Source: Streptomyces mayonensis
Lineage (GTDB): Bacteria; Actinomycetota; Actinomycetes; Streptomycetales; Streptomycetaceae
NCBI RefSeq assembly: GCF_018982965.1
Contig: NZ_JACBYP010000035.1
Location: 1-64,000 of the forward strand
DNA: 64,000 bases
Reading direction: 5' to 3'
Part shown: piece after piece, positions 1 through 7,871 of the stretch
How the letters are laid out: every line of letters begins with the position of its first letter
Numbering within the stretch: the stretch's first letter is position 1
Position numbers and translations under genes: made by a program
The notes under the pieces: generated by a model
Told to the model about the DNA's origin: nothing
The model's database searches: none
What the model saw: the letters and a program-made list of their open reading frames with translations, nothing else

Positions 1-91
<91 letters not shown>

Positions 92-114
92 GCCTGGAGG
101 AGGACTCCCTCGTC

Positions 115-1323
115 ATGGCACGACTGCGTAGCAAGAGACTCCGGTTCGCCGCACTGACCGGTGCCGCGGCCCTCGCCCTCACCGGCACGCTCACCGCCCT
201 GCCCGCCCAGGCCGCCCCGGCCGAGGGCACCGTCCTGGCCGCCGGGTCCCCCACGGCCGTCAAGGACAGCTACCTCGTCACACTCGAGAAGGACGCCGGG
301 CTGAAGGCCTCCTCGGGCGCCGGGAAGGACCTCGTCGAGGAGTACGGCGGCACGGTCCGCCGGACGTTCGGCAGCGCCCTCAACGGCTACTCCGCCACCC
401 TCTCCGCCACCGAGGCCCGACGGCTGGCCGCCGACCCCGCCGTGGCCTCCGTCGAGCAGGACCAGCGTGTCCGCCTGGCCGACACCACCCAGTCCGACGC
501 CCCCTGGGGCCTGGACCGCGTCGACCAGGCCTCGCTCCCGCTCTCCGGCACGTACACCTACCCGGACAGCGCGGGCGAGGGTGTCACGGCGTACGTCATC
601 GACACCGGCGTCCGCGTCACGCACCAGGAGATCAGCGGCCGTGCCTCCTACGGCTACGACGCCGTCGACGGCGACACCACCGCCTCCGACGGCAACGGCC
701 ACGGCACCCATGTGGCCACCACGATCGCGGGCACGACCTACGGCGTCGCCAAGAAGGCGGAGGTCGTGGCCGTGCGGGTGCTGGACAACAACGGCTCGGG
801 CACCACGGCCGGGGTGATCGCCGGCATCGACTGGGTGACCGCCAACCACTCGGGCCCCTCGGTCGCCAACCTGTCGCTCGGCGGCGGCGCCTCCACCACC
901 CTGGACAACGCCGTGCGCGCCTCCATAGCCAGCGGTGTCACCTACGCCGTCGCGGCCGGCAACAGCGCGGCCAACGCGTCGTCCTACTCCCCCGCCCGGG
1001 TCACCGAGGCCCTCACCGTCGGCGCCACCACCAACACCGACGCCAGGGCGAGCTACTCCAACTACGGCGCGGTGCTGGACCTGTTCGCACCCGGTTCCTC
1101 GATCACCGCGGGCTGGAACACCGGCGACACGGCGACCAACACCATCTCGGGCACGTCAATGGCGACCCCGCACGTGGCCGGGGCCGCGGCGGTCTACCTC
1201 GCCGGCCACTCCTCGGCGACCCCGGACCAGGTGGCCGACGCGCTGGTGGACGGCGCGGCCGCCGACAAGGTGACCGGCCCGGGTTCGGGCTCGCCCAACC
1301 GTCTGCTGCAGCTCGTGCCGTGA
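115..1323 (+). CDS. Secreted S8 family serine protease (subtilisin-like)
   Basis: A 402-residue secreted peptidase. Residues 1-33 form a signal peptide (basic N-terminus, alanine/leucine core, AQA cleavage site). Residues of about 50-122 resemble an inhibitor I9 propeptide. The catalytic domain shows the subtilase triad: Asp163 in DTGVRVTH, His196 in GNGHGTHV and Ser348 in GTSMATPHVAG, with Asn283 in AAGN as the oxyanion residue. The length fits the usual pre-pro-enzyme of about 400 residues. The ATG at 115 follows a GGAGGA box at about 96-101. It probably degrades extracellular protein. The upstream region is only the poly-C tract, so no promoter is visible. A strong hairpin follows the stop. 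Family assignment is certain; the substrate is unknown. Confidence 0.95.
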   Translation: MARLRSKRLRFAALTGAAALALTGTLTALPAQAAPAEGTVLAAGSPTAVKDSYLVTLEKDAGLKASSGAGKDLVEEYGGTVRRTFGSALNGYSATLSATEARRLAADPAVASVEQDQRVRLADTTQSDAPWGLDRVDQASLPLSGTYTYPDSAGEGVTAYVIDTGVRVTHQEISGRASYGYDAVDGDTTASDGNGHGTHVATTIAGTTYGVAKKAEVVAVRVLDNNGSGTTAGVIAGIDWVTANHSGPSVANLSLGGGASTTLDNAVRASIASGVTYAVAAGNSAANASSYSPARVTEALTVGATTNTDARASYSNYGAVLDLFAPGSSITAGWNTGDTATNTISGTSMATPHVAGAAAVYLAGHSSATPDQVADALVDGAAADKVTGPGSGSPNRLLQLVP

Positions 1324-1367
1324 CCGGTGCGTGCCCGGTGACACCCGCGAGGCGCTGAAGCGCGGCG

Positions 1368-1403
1368 CGGTGCCCCGGAAGGCTCCGGCCTTCCGGGGCA
1401 CCG
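1368..1403 (+). terminator. Rho-independent-type hairpin after the protease gene
   Basis: Arms 1369-1383 and 1388-1402 are perfectly complementary (15 bp; 16 bp with the flanking C-G pair), with loop TCCG. There is no U tract, which is usual for Streptomyces. The hairpin lies between the protease and the convergent polyprenyl synthetase gene and may serve both. Confidence 0.75.
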
Positions 1404-1471
1404 TCCGGTCCGCGGTCCGCCCGGTCCGCGGTCCGCCCGGCCGCGGTCCGCCCGGTCCGCTCGGTCCGCGC
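1403..1471. repeat. Degenerate CGGTCCG repeats between convergent genes
   Basis: Short units of the form GGTCCGC/CGGTCCG are repeated about eight times with small changes. They fill the space between the protease terminator and the end of the polyprenyl synthetase gene. No coding potential is supported. This is one of several intergenic low-complexity repeats in the window. Confidence 0.7.
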
Positions 1472-1478
1472 TCACCGG

Positions 1479-2555
1479 TCAGGCGGCCCGCTCGACGCTC
1501 CACGACGGCAGGGCCGCGAAGAAGTCGACCGCCTCCGTACGCCACCGGCCGTGCCAGCCCTCGGCGACCAGCCGGGCCTGCCGGGCACACCGCCGCATGT
1601 CCGCCTCCAACGCGTCGGCCACACCGTGGCGTTCACCGATCGCGCGGATCGCGGCGACGGTCTCCGGGGTGCAGGAGCGGTTCCCGAGTGCCTCCTCGAC
1701 GGCCGCGCGCTCCGGACCGGTCACGGCGGCCAGCAGCCGCGCGACGGCGTAGCTGCGGCGGCCCTCGCGGAGGTCCGCGCCCGTCGGCTTGCCCATGGCG
1801 GCCGCGTCCCCGAACAGGTCCAGGTAGTCGTCGCGCAGCTGCCCGCAGATGCCGACCAGCCGCGCGTACCGGCGCAACTCGTCCTCGTGGGCGCCCGGTC
1901 GGGCACCCGCCGCCAGCAGTCCCAGCCGCATCGGCGCGAGCACCGAGTAGCGGGCCGACTTGCGGTCGGCCACGTCGTGGAGGATGCCGGTGTCCGGCAC
2001 CGCGGCGGTGAAATCGCGTTCGAGGTCGGCGATCTGGCCCACGATCGTGTCGGCCGCGGCCCTCGTCTGGACCTCGGCCATGGCCTGGCGCACCTCCACC
2101 GGCAGCCCGGAGTCCAGAAGCACGCGCAGCGAGAGGGCGAGCGCCAGGTCACCGGCGAGCACGGTCAGGCCGAGCGCCGCCCGCGGGTGCTCGGGGAACC
2201 GCTCCCGGTAGGCGTAGTAGGTGGTGGGGCCGCCTCGGCGGGTGGCGCTGTCGTCGATGAGGTCGTCGTGCACCAGGCCGTGGGTCTGCAGCAGTTCGAC
2301 GCTCAGCGCGGCGGCGTCGAGCCCTTCGACGGGCCCGTCGGTGACCAGTCGGGCGGCTTCGTGCAGCAGGACGACCCGCATCCGTTTGCCGCCGCGCAGG
2401 GACAGGTCGCGCAGCAGCTCCACGCACTCGGGTGCGAACCGGCTGAACGAGGGCGTGTCCAGAGTCCTGCCCAGCGTGTCGAAGTAGTCGGCGAACAGCC
2501 GGTCGAACCGCTGCTGGTGGCGGACGAGCCGGTCCGGCGGCCGTTCGGTCGTCAC
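1479..2555 (-). CDS. Polyprenyl (isoprenyl diphosphate) synthase
   Basis: A 358-residue trans-prenyltransferase of the polyprenyl synthetase family, which condenses isopentenyl diphosphate with an allylic diphosphate. Both aspartate-rich motifs are present: DDLID at residues 97-101 and DDYLD at 242-246. The conserved GGKRMR lies at 55-60. The GTG at 2555 is chosen because GAGGAGG precedes it; the frame stays open 23 codons further upstream without a ribosome site. No squalene, carotenoid or terpene cyclase gene lies beside it, so product chain length and pathway cannot be told (GGPP or a longer chain is typical). It is convergent with the protease and followed upstream by the small ribosomal genes on the same strand. 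Confidence 0.9.
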   Translation of the reverse strand: MTTERPPDRLVRHQQRFDRLFADYFDTLGRTLDTPSFSRFAPECVELLRDLSLRGGKRMRVVLLHEAARLVTDGPVEGLDAAALSVELLQTHGLVHDDLIDDSATRRGGPTTYYAYRERFPEHPRAALGLTVLAGDLALALSLRVLLDSGLPVEVRQAMAEVQTRAAADTIVGQIADLERDFTAAVPDTGILHDVADRKSARYSVLAPMRLGLLAAGARPGAHEDELRRYARLVGICGQLRDDYLDLFGDAAAMGKPTGADLREGRRSYAVARLLAAVTGPERAAVEEALGNRSCTPETVAAIRAIGERHGVADALEADMRRCARQARLVAEGWHGRWRTEAVDFFAALPSWSVERAA

Positions 2556-2687
2556 GGGTCCTCCTCGGTGGGGAGCGGATGGCACGCCCGCAAGTCTGTC
2601 AGCAGGCCGTTCGGCTCCGGACACCGCCGAGGCCCGGCCCCGCGCGCGGCGGGAACGGGCCTCGTGGAGAGGTGACCCTCGCGGTAC

Positions 2688-2810
2688 TCAGCCCTGGCGG
2701 GCCTTGAAGCGCGGGTCCTTCTTGTTGATCACGTAGGTGACGCCCCGGCGCCGCACGACCTGGGCCCCGGGCCTCGCCTTCAGCGAGCGCAGGGACTTGC
2801 GTACCTTCAT
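2688..2810 (-). CDS. rpmJ: 50S ribosomal protein L36, zinc-free paralogue
   Basis: A 40-residue protein starting MKVRKSLRSLK and containing VVRRRGVTYVINK, typical of L36. The cysteines and histidine that bind zinc in the standard form are absent, so this is the C-minus paralogue. Such paralogues replace the zinc-containing form when zinc is scarce, and are often repressed by Zur in actinomycetes (family knowledge). The ATG at 2810 follows GAGGAG. It lies 68 nt downstream of the L33 gene on the same strand, probably in one transcript. Confidence 0.93.
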   Translation of the reverse strand: MKVRKSLRSLKARPGAQVVRRRGVTYVINKKDPRFKARQG

Positions 2811-2850
2811 GTGCTCTCTCCTCGCTCCGTCGTGCCGTTCGGCGGTACGC

Positions 2851-2890
2851 GGTGCTCCTCGGTGCTCCTCGGTGCTCCTCAGCGTTCCTC
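2851..2890. repeat. 10-nt tandem repeat GGTGCTCCTC
   Basis: Three perfect copies (2851-2860, 2861-2870, 2871-2880) are followed by a diverged fourth (AGCGTTCCTC, 2881-2890). The array runs into the stop codon and last codons of the L33 gene, so the repeat unit supplies part of that coding end and most of the L33-L36 spacer. Confidence 0.85.
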
Positions 2891-3043
2891 GCGGAACGGC
2901 ACGTGTTCCCGCGCCACCGGGTCGTACTTGCGCAGGACGAGCCGGTCGGGGTCGTTGAGCCGGTTCTTGCGCGTCACGTAGGTGACGCCGGTGCCGGCCG
3001 TGGACTTCAGCCGGACGACCGGACGGGTGGTGCTGCGTGCCAT
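2879..3043 (-). CDS. rpmG: 50S ribosomal protein L33, zinc-free paralogue
   Basis: A 54-residue protein starting MARSTTRPVVRLKSTAGTG with the L33 pattern TYVTRKNRLNDPDRLVLRKYDP. The two CxxC zinc knuckles of the standard form are missing, so this is the C-minus version. The ATG at 3043 follows an AGGAGT box. It is the first of a two-gene group with rpmJ. I looked upstream for an AT-rich Zur palindrome and found none that convinces; only a short GTCA-CTC-TGAC element is visible. A role in ribosome remodelling under zinc starvation is inferred from the family. Confidence 0.93.
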   Translation of the reverse strand: MARSTTRPVVRLKSTAGTGVTYVTRKNRLNDPDRLVLRKYDPVAREHVPFREER

Positions 3044-3120
3044 GGGGTGACTCCTTCCGACCGCCATGCGGTGTCACTCTGACCCGCGCATGTCAGTCAC
3101 GGGGTCAACGCCGGAAGGGA

Positions 3121-3143
3121 CCGGCGCATTCCCCCGGCGCCGG
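3121..3143 (-). terminator. Hairpin after the apionate operon
   Basis: CCGGCGC (3121-3127) pairs with GCGCCGG (3137-3143), a 7-bp stem with a 9-nt loop, just after the last gene of the minus-strand operon (stop at 3160). It is short, so its strength as a terminator is uncertain. Confidence 0.4.
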
Positions 3144-3159
3144 CCGCCTCCGGCACCGG

Positions 3160-4035
3160 TCAGCGGCGGATCTCCTTGATCTTCAGCATCCGCGTGATGA
3201 CCTTGTCCAGTTCCTCGTCCTCGAAGACCTTCTTCCAGTCCTCGCGCACGATGGACTCGCGGCCGTAGTCCATGGCGATCAGGCAGGCGTCCGAGAAGGG
3301 GTTGGAGCCCTTGAGGGTGTTGGCCAGGGCGACCTGGGTGTGGCCGAGGAGCATGGCGCGGGCGGCCTTCTCCGGGACGCCGACGGTGTGCACGGTCTCG
3401 TGCAGGGCCTCGGTCAGCAGGGCACCGACCATGCAGGCGATGGTCTCCACCAGGGTCGGCTCCAGCACCGCGAGCTGCTTGACGGTGACCCAGTGCACGT
3501 CGACGACCGGCGCGTACATCACGCGGACGACGGAGTCGGCGAGTTCCTGCTTGGCGGCGTCCCCGCCCTCGTAGGCGGCGACGACCTCCTGCGGGGCGGC
3601 GATGCCGCCGAAGGTGTCCTGCCACTCCTCCTGGGTGGTGCGCTCCAGGAACACCGAGGGGTGGCAGGGGTGGGCGCAGGCGTAGTGGATGTCCTCGCGG
3701 GCGAAGAGCAGACCGGCGTAGGCGGCGGCCGGGTCGAGGGTGAGGACGACGGTCCCCGGCTTCATCAGCGGCACGAGTTCCTCGGAGACCTTGCCGAGCA
3801 CCACGTCGGGCACGGCGAGGATCACGACGTCGGCCTCGGCCGCGGCGGCTGCGGACTCGGTCAGCTCGCGGCCCAGGCCGCGGATCAGCTCCTGGCCCTG
3901 GGGGGACGCCTCGCTGAAGAGCACCCGGAAGTCGCTCTCGACCAGGTTGTTGGAGACGCGCTGGCCCATCTTGCCGGCGGCCCCGATGACGGCGACGGTC
4001 GTGACGTCGGTCCGGGTCTGGATCTCGGTGGCCAT
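3160..4035 (-). CDS. apnO: D-apionate oxidoisomerase-like NAD-dependent dehydrogenase
   Basis: A 291-residue protein with an N-terminal Rossmann fold (VAVIGAAGKMG near residue 20) and a C-terminal all-alpha phosphogluconate-dehydrogenase-like domain. The distinctive AHPCHPS motif lies near the domain junction. This architecture matches ApnO, which converts D-apionate to 3-oxo-isoapionate. It is the last gene of the operon; its ATG at 4035 overlaps the TAA of the preceding gene by one base. The assignment rests mostly on context: the next genes supply a 3-oxo-isoapionate decarboxylase-like enzyme and the L-erythrulose kinase and isomerases. Another beta-hydroxyacid dehydrogenase specificity is possible. 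Confidence 0.7.
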   Translation of the reverse strand: MATEIQTRTDVTTVAVIGAAGKMGQRVSNNLVESDFRVLFSEASPQGQELIRGLGRELTESAAAAAEADVVILAVPDVVLGKVSEELVPLMKPGTVVLTLDPAAAYAGLLFAREDIHYACAHPCHPSVFLERTTQEEWQDTFGGIAAPQEVVAAYEGGDAAKQELADSVVRVMYAPVVDVHWVTVKQLAVLEPTLVETIACMVGALLTEALHETVHTVGVPEKAARAMLLGHTQVALANTLKGSNPFSDACLIAMDYGRESIVREDWKKVFEDEELDKVITRMLKIKEIRR

Positions 4036-4835
4036 TACTTGCTCCTCAGGAGGGTGTTGATGCTGTGCTGCGTCCACTGGTGTTCGAGCCGGGCGGTGGC
4101 GTCGTAGCCCTCGTCCTGCCACGGGAGCCAGTGCTCCACGATCTGGTTGATGCCGCGCTCCCCGGGGCGGGTGGCGGCGATCATGCCGTCGTAGTCGAGG
4201 AGGCCCTCGCCGAGCGGGCAGCCCGCGTAGGTGAAGCCGACCCAGCCGTCACGGCGGGTGAAGGCGAAGTCCTTGACGTGGATGTTGACCGTGTACGGCG
4301 CGGCGGCGGCCACCACGTCCGCGGGGCGTTCCAGCCGGGCGACGCTGTTGCCGGGGTCCAGGACGACGCCGAGGTGCGGGTCGTCCACGGCGCGGACGAC
4401 GCTCACGAGGTCGTCGGTGGCGACCTGCTCGTAGGTCTCCAGACCGAGCGTGACGCCCGCGTCCGCGTAGCGCGGCACCGTTTCCCTCAGGAGGGCCACG
4501 GCCTCGGCGGTGTCCGGCCGGTGGCCGGCGGTGTGCAGCATGGAGCGGACCAGGGTGACGCCCAGGGCGTCCGCGAGGTCGAGGTAGCGCCCGAGGTGCC
4601 CGGAGCGGATGCCGCGGGTGCCCAGTTCCAGGGTCAGGCCCAGGCCGGCGGCGGTGTCCCGGAGGTCGGCGAGGCGCGCGCGGTCGTAGGACTCGATCGG
4701 CGCGTAGTCGCAGATCTGGAAGACCTGGCCGCCGAGGTCCGCCGTGTCGCGCAGCATCGCGGGCAGGGACATCGGCTCCGGTGCGCGGGAGGAGATGCGC
4801 CAGAAGTAGGCATAGGTGCTGATGCCGTACGCCAT
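4035..4835 (-). CDS. oiaX: 3-oxo-isoapionate decarboxylase-like TIM-barrel protein
   Basis: A 266-residue xylose-isomerase-like/AP-endonuclease-2 TIM barrel. Candidate metal-site segments are LGLETYEQ, VVLDPGNS, HVKDF and EHWLPW. In the known D-apionate route OiaX decarboxylates 3-oxo-isoapionate to L-erythrulose, exactly the intermediate the next enzymes need. Start ATG 4835 overlaps the upstream TGA by one base, and the TAA overlaps the apnO start, so translation is coupled on both sides. Family membership is clear. The exact reaction is inferred from the gene set, and the same fold also includes hydroxypyruvate and tagatose/erythrulose isomerases. Confidence 0.65.
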   Translation of the reverse strand: MAYGISTYAYFWRISSRAPEPMSLPAMLRDTADLGGQVFQICDYAPIESYDRARLADLRDTAAGLGLTLELGTRGIRSGHLGRYLDLADALGVTLVRSMLHTAGHRPDTAEAVALLRETVPRYADAGVTLGLETYEQVATDDLVSVVRAVDDPHLGVVLDPGNSVARLERPADVVAAAAPYTVNIHVKDFAFTRRDGWVGFTYAGCPLGEGLLDYDGMIAATRPGERGINQIVEHWLPWQDEGYDATARLEHQWTQHSINTLLRSK

Positions 4836-5620
4836 CACGCCACCGCCGCCGGGACCGGGGCCGGGGAGTTGATCTCGTCGAGGACGGCCTCGACGTTCGC
4901 CGGGTCGTGGGCGAAGCGGCCGAGGAACAGTCCCTCGGCGGTGCCGGCCAGACGGGTCAGCAGGCCGGGCCCGGCGCTGCCGCCGTAGATGACGGTGGAG
5001 CCGGTGTGCCGGGGGTTGTCGTCGAGCCACTCGCGCAGGGCGGTGCACACGGTGGCGATGTGGTCGGCGGAGGCGGGCTCGGGGGCGCCGATGGCCCACT
5101 GCGGCTCGTAGGCCAGGACGACCGCGCCCCGCGCGCCGCTGAGCAGGCGTTCCGCCTCGGCGACCGTGCGGGCCGCGGCGTCGGCCGGGTCGGCCTCGTC
5201 GCGTTCGCCGACGCACAGCACGGGCGTGAGGCCGTTGCGGAGCGCGGCGGCGGTCTTGGCGGCGACGACGGTGTCGCCCTCGCCGTACAGGCGGCGGCGC
5301 TCGGCGTGGCCGACCTCCGCGTAGCGGCAGCCGATCTCCTTGAGGACGGGGCCGCCGACCTCGCCGGTGTAGGGGCCGCTGTCCTCGGTGGCGATGTCCT
5401 GGGCGCCCAGGGCGACGCCGTAGGGGGCGAGGATGCCGGTGGCGGGGACCAGGGTCGGGAAGGCCGGCAGGACGAACAGGCGGGCGGCGCCGGAGGTGAC
5501 GGCCGGGTGGCGCTCGGCCAGGGCGGCGATACGGCGGGCCCAGTTGAGCGTCTGGTGGTGACCGAAGTACATCTTCAGGCTCACCCCCAGCAGTACGGGG
5601 TCCGGGGCGGGGGCGGACAT
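4835..5620 (-). CDS. lerI: L-erythrulose-1-phosphate isomerase (triosephosphate isomerase paralogue)
   Basis: A 261-residue TIM homologue. The catalytic Lys is in GVSLKMYFG, the electrophilic His in EVGHAERR and the base Glu in AYEPQWAIG; the phosphate loop is IYGGSAG. The spacing and the substitution of the usual GNWK by SLKMYF are typical of LerI/EryH proteins, which isomerise L-erythrulose 1-phosphate to D-erythrulose 4-phosphate, rather than of glycolytic TpiA. It is coupled by one-base stop/start overlaps to the RpiB homologue before it and oiaX after it. Confidence 0.8.
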   Translation of the reverse strand: MSAPAPDPVLLGVSLKMYFGHHQTLNWARRIAALAERHPAVTSGAARLFVLPAFPTLVPATGILAPYGVALGAQDIATEDSGPYTGEVGGPVLKEIGCRYAEVGHAERRRLYGEGDTVVAAKTAAALRNGLTPVLCVGERDEADPADAAARTVAEAERLLSGARGAVVLAYEPQWAIGAPEPASADHIATVCTALREWLDDNPRHTGSTVIYGGSAGPGLLTRLAGTAEGLFLGRFAHDPANVEAVLDEINSPAPVPAAVA

Positions 5621-6126
5621 CAGGCGGCCGCCCCGTCGCCGGCCGCGCCCTCGTCGCCCTCGTCGTCGGCGCTCTCGTAGTCGCTCATCAGCTGGACCTT
5701 GGCCGCCGACGCCGAGGTCTCGTCGAAGCGGTAGGTGAGCCACTCGGCGGCCAGGCGGCGGGCGAGTTCGAGGCCGACGACGCGCTGGCCGAAGGTCAGG
5801 ATCTGGGCGTTGTTGGAGAGGACCGCGCGCTCCACGGAGAAGGAGTCGTGGGCGGTGACGGCGCGGATGCCCCTGACCTTGTTGGCGGCGATCGCGACGC
5901 CGAGGCCCGTGCCGCACACCAGCAGGGCGCGGTCGGCGTCGCCGCGGGCGACCAGCTCGGCGGCGGCGATGGCGACCCTGGGGTAGGCGGTGTGGCCGTC
6001 GGCGTCGACGCCGACGTCGGTGACCTCGCTGACCAGGGCGCTGTTCTCCAGGTCCTGCTTGAGGGCTTCCTTGTACTGGTAACCGGCGTCGTCGGAGCCG
6101 ACGACGATGCGGAGCTTGTCGGTCAT
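5620..6126 (-). CDS. eryI: D-erythrulose-4-phosphate isomerase (RpiB paralogue)
   Basis: A 168-residue RpiB/LacAB sugar-phosphate isomerase. It shows GSDDAGYQYKE near the N-terminus and the CGTGLG active-site motif, then NKVRGIRAVTAHD. Family knowledge: RpiB paralogues linked to a TIM paralogue act as EryI, making D-erythrose 4-phosphate, which enters the pentose phosphate pathway. The C-terminus carries an acidic/alanine tail of about 20 residues (ESADDEGDEGAAGDGAAA) not needed for the fold. The stop overlaps the lerI start by one base, and it lies 11 nt after the kinase gene. Confidence 0.8.
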   Translation of the reverse strand: MTDKLRIVVGSDDAGYQYKEALKQDLENSALVSEVTDVGVDADGHTAYPRVAIAAAELVARGDADRALLVCGTGLGVAIAANKVRGIRAVTAHDSFSVERAVLSNNAQILTFGQRVVGLELARRLAAEWLTYRFDETSASAAKVQLMSDYESADDEGDEGAAGDGAAA

Positions 6127-6137
6127 GGCGGCTTTCC

Positions 6138-7871
6138 TCAGTGGTGGTTGAGCAGTGCGCCGTGGACGGCGCGGGTGATCAGGGAGAGAGAGTGGGCGCC
6201 CGCGTCGGGGGTCCCGAGGGACTTCTCGGCGTGCGGGCGGGCCCGGCCCTTGCGGGGCAGCAGCCGGGCGGTGGCGGCGGCCGCGTCGGCGGCGGTGCCC
6301 GCGGCGCGGTCCCAGGCCTCGGTCAGCGGCAGGCCCTCGGCGGTGGCGGCGGCCAGCGCGTCGGCGAAGGGCACAAGGACGTCGACCATGGTCTTGTCGC
6401 CGACCTCGGCACCGCCGAGGCGCCGTACGGCGGCCGACGCCTCCGTGACTCCTTCGGCGACGCGCGGGGCGTCGGGGGCGTCCCGGTCGCCGAGGGCGGT
6501 GCCCAGCGAGCGCAGGACGGTGCCCCACAGGGCGCCGGAGGTGCCGCCCGCCCGGTCGGCCCAGGCGTCGGCGGCCCGGTGCAGGACGGTTCCGGCGCCC
6601 GCGCCGCGTTCCCGGGCGTCGGCGGCGGCCGAGCGGGCGGCGGTGGAGCCGCGCCGCATGCCGATGCCGTGGTCGCCGTCGCCGGCCACGGCGTCGATGC
6701 GGCCGAGTTCGTCGACGTGCGCCTCGACGATCCCGGCCACAGCGTCCAGTGCGGCCAGCACGGTGCCGGCGGCCGCGCGGGAGGCGTCGGAGGCCGGGGG
6801 CACGGCGGTGTCCTGGGCGTCCTCGGCGGGTGCCCTCCCGTCGTCCTCCGGCTCGGGGGCGCCGAGGGCCCCCTTGCGGTAGGCGGGGGTGTCGGCCGGG
6901 GCCCGCCACAGCTCCTCCAGGCCCTCGTCCAGCCAGGTCAGGGTGAGGGAGACACCGGCCATGTCGAAGCTGGTGACGAGTTCGCCGACCTCGGGGTCCA
7001 CGATCTCCACCCCGGCCTCGCCGAGGAGCGCGGCGACCTTGCGGTAGACGACGAAGAGCTCCTCGTACTTGACCGAGCCGAGCCCGTTGAGGACGACGGC
7101 CGCGCGCTGCCCGTCCGGGGCCGCGACGTCCTCGGGGAGTTCCTTCAGCAGGGTCTCGACCAGGAGCCGGGCCGCGTCGTCGGCGGTGGGCAGGGCCTCC
7201 TCTCCGATGCCGGGCTCCCCGTGGATGCCGAGGCCGACGGCCATGCGGGCCTCGGGGACGGTGAACAGGGGGTGGTCGGCGCCGGGCAGGGTGCAGCCGG
7301 AGAAGGCGACGCCGAAGGAGCGGGTGCGCTCGCCCGCCCGTTCGGCGACGCGCAGCACCTCGTCCAGGGAGCGGCCCTGCTCGGCCGCGGCGGCGGCCGC
7401 CTTGAAGACGGGCAGGTCGCCGGCTATGCCGCGCCGTTTGGCGGACTCGTCGGGCGCCGCGCTGGAGATGTCGTCGGCGACGGCGTACGTGCGGGCCTCG
7501 ACGCCGTCGGCGGCCAGCCGTTCGGCGGCCTGTCCGAAGTGCAGGACGTCTCCGGCGTAGTTGCCGTACATGAGCAGTACTCCGGCGCCGCCGTGCGCGG
7601 CCGTGGCGACGGAGCGGATCTGCTGGGCGGAGGGCGAGGCGAAGACGTTGCCGACGGCCGCGCCGTGCGCCAGACCGCGGCCGACCAGGCCGGAGAAGGC
7701 CGGGTAGTGGCCGGAGCCGCCGCCGATCACCACGGCGACCTGGCCCGCCGGGGTGGCCGCGGAACGTACCACGCCGCCGGTGACCGGCCGCACCCAGCGC
7801 CGGTGCGCTGCGGCGAAGCCCTCCAGGGCCTCGTCGGCGAAGGCGGCGGGGTCGTTGAACAGGCGGGTCAT
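6138..7871 (-). CDS. lerK: L-erythrulose kinase (fused DhaK-DhaL dihydroxyacetone kinase homologue)
   Basis: A 577-residue ATP-dependent ketose kinase. The N-terminal DhaK domain (about 1-330) has GGGSGHYPAFSG. The C-terminal DhaL domain (about 370-575) has the Mg/ATP site GDGDHGIGMRRGS. A charged/alanine linker joins the two. In the apionate and threitol pathways this type (LerK) phosphorylates L-erythrulose at C1; dihydroxyacetone remains an alternative substrate. Its ATG overlaps the stop of the permease gene by four bases (ATGA). The position between a sugar-acid-type permease and erythrulose-phosphate isomerases favours erythrulose. Confidence 0.8.
   Translation of the reverse strand: MTRLFNDPAAFADEALEGFAAAHRRWVRPVTGGVVRSAATPAGQVAVVIGGGSGHYPAFSGLVGRGLAHGAAVGNVFASPSAQQIRSVATAAHGGAGVLLMYGNYAGDVLHFGQAAERLAADGVEARTYAVADDISSAAPDESAKRRGIAGDLPVFKAAAAAAEQGRSLDEVLRVAERAGERTRSFGVAFSGCTLPGADHPLFTVPEARMAVGLGIHGEPGIGEEALPTADDAARLLVETLLKELPEDVAAPDGQRAAVVLNGLGSVKYEELFVVYRKVAALLGEAGVEIVDPEVGELVTSFDMAGVSLTLTWLDEGLEELWRAPADTPAYRKGALGAPEPEDDGRAPAEDAQDTAVPPASDASRAAAGTVLAALDAVAGIVEAHVDELGRIDAVAGDGDHGIGMRRGSTAARSAAADARERGAGAGTVLHRAADAWADRAGGTSGALWGTVLRSLGTALGDRDAPDAPRVAEGVTEASAAVRRLGGAEVGDKTMVDVLVPFADALAAATAEGLPLTEAWDRAAGTAADAAAATARLLPRKGRARPHAEKSLGTPDAGAHSLSLITRAVHGALLNHH

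Noticed and set aside
1403..1471. CRISPR-like array
   Set aside because: Units are about 7-8 nt with no spacers; simple tandem repeat. None of the other arrays has repeat-spacer structure either.
3044..3110. Zur box upstream of the zinc-free L33 gene
   Set aside because: Only a GTCA-CTC-TGAC element is seen; it is too short and not AT-rich enough to call.
3160..6126. Pentose phosphate or glycolysis housekeeping assignment (TpiA, RpiB, Gnd)
   Set aside because: The TIM and RpiB paralogues lie in a catabolic operon with kinase, permease and GntR gene, and the TIM N-terminal loop differs from the glycolytic GNWK form.
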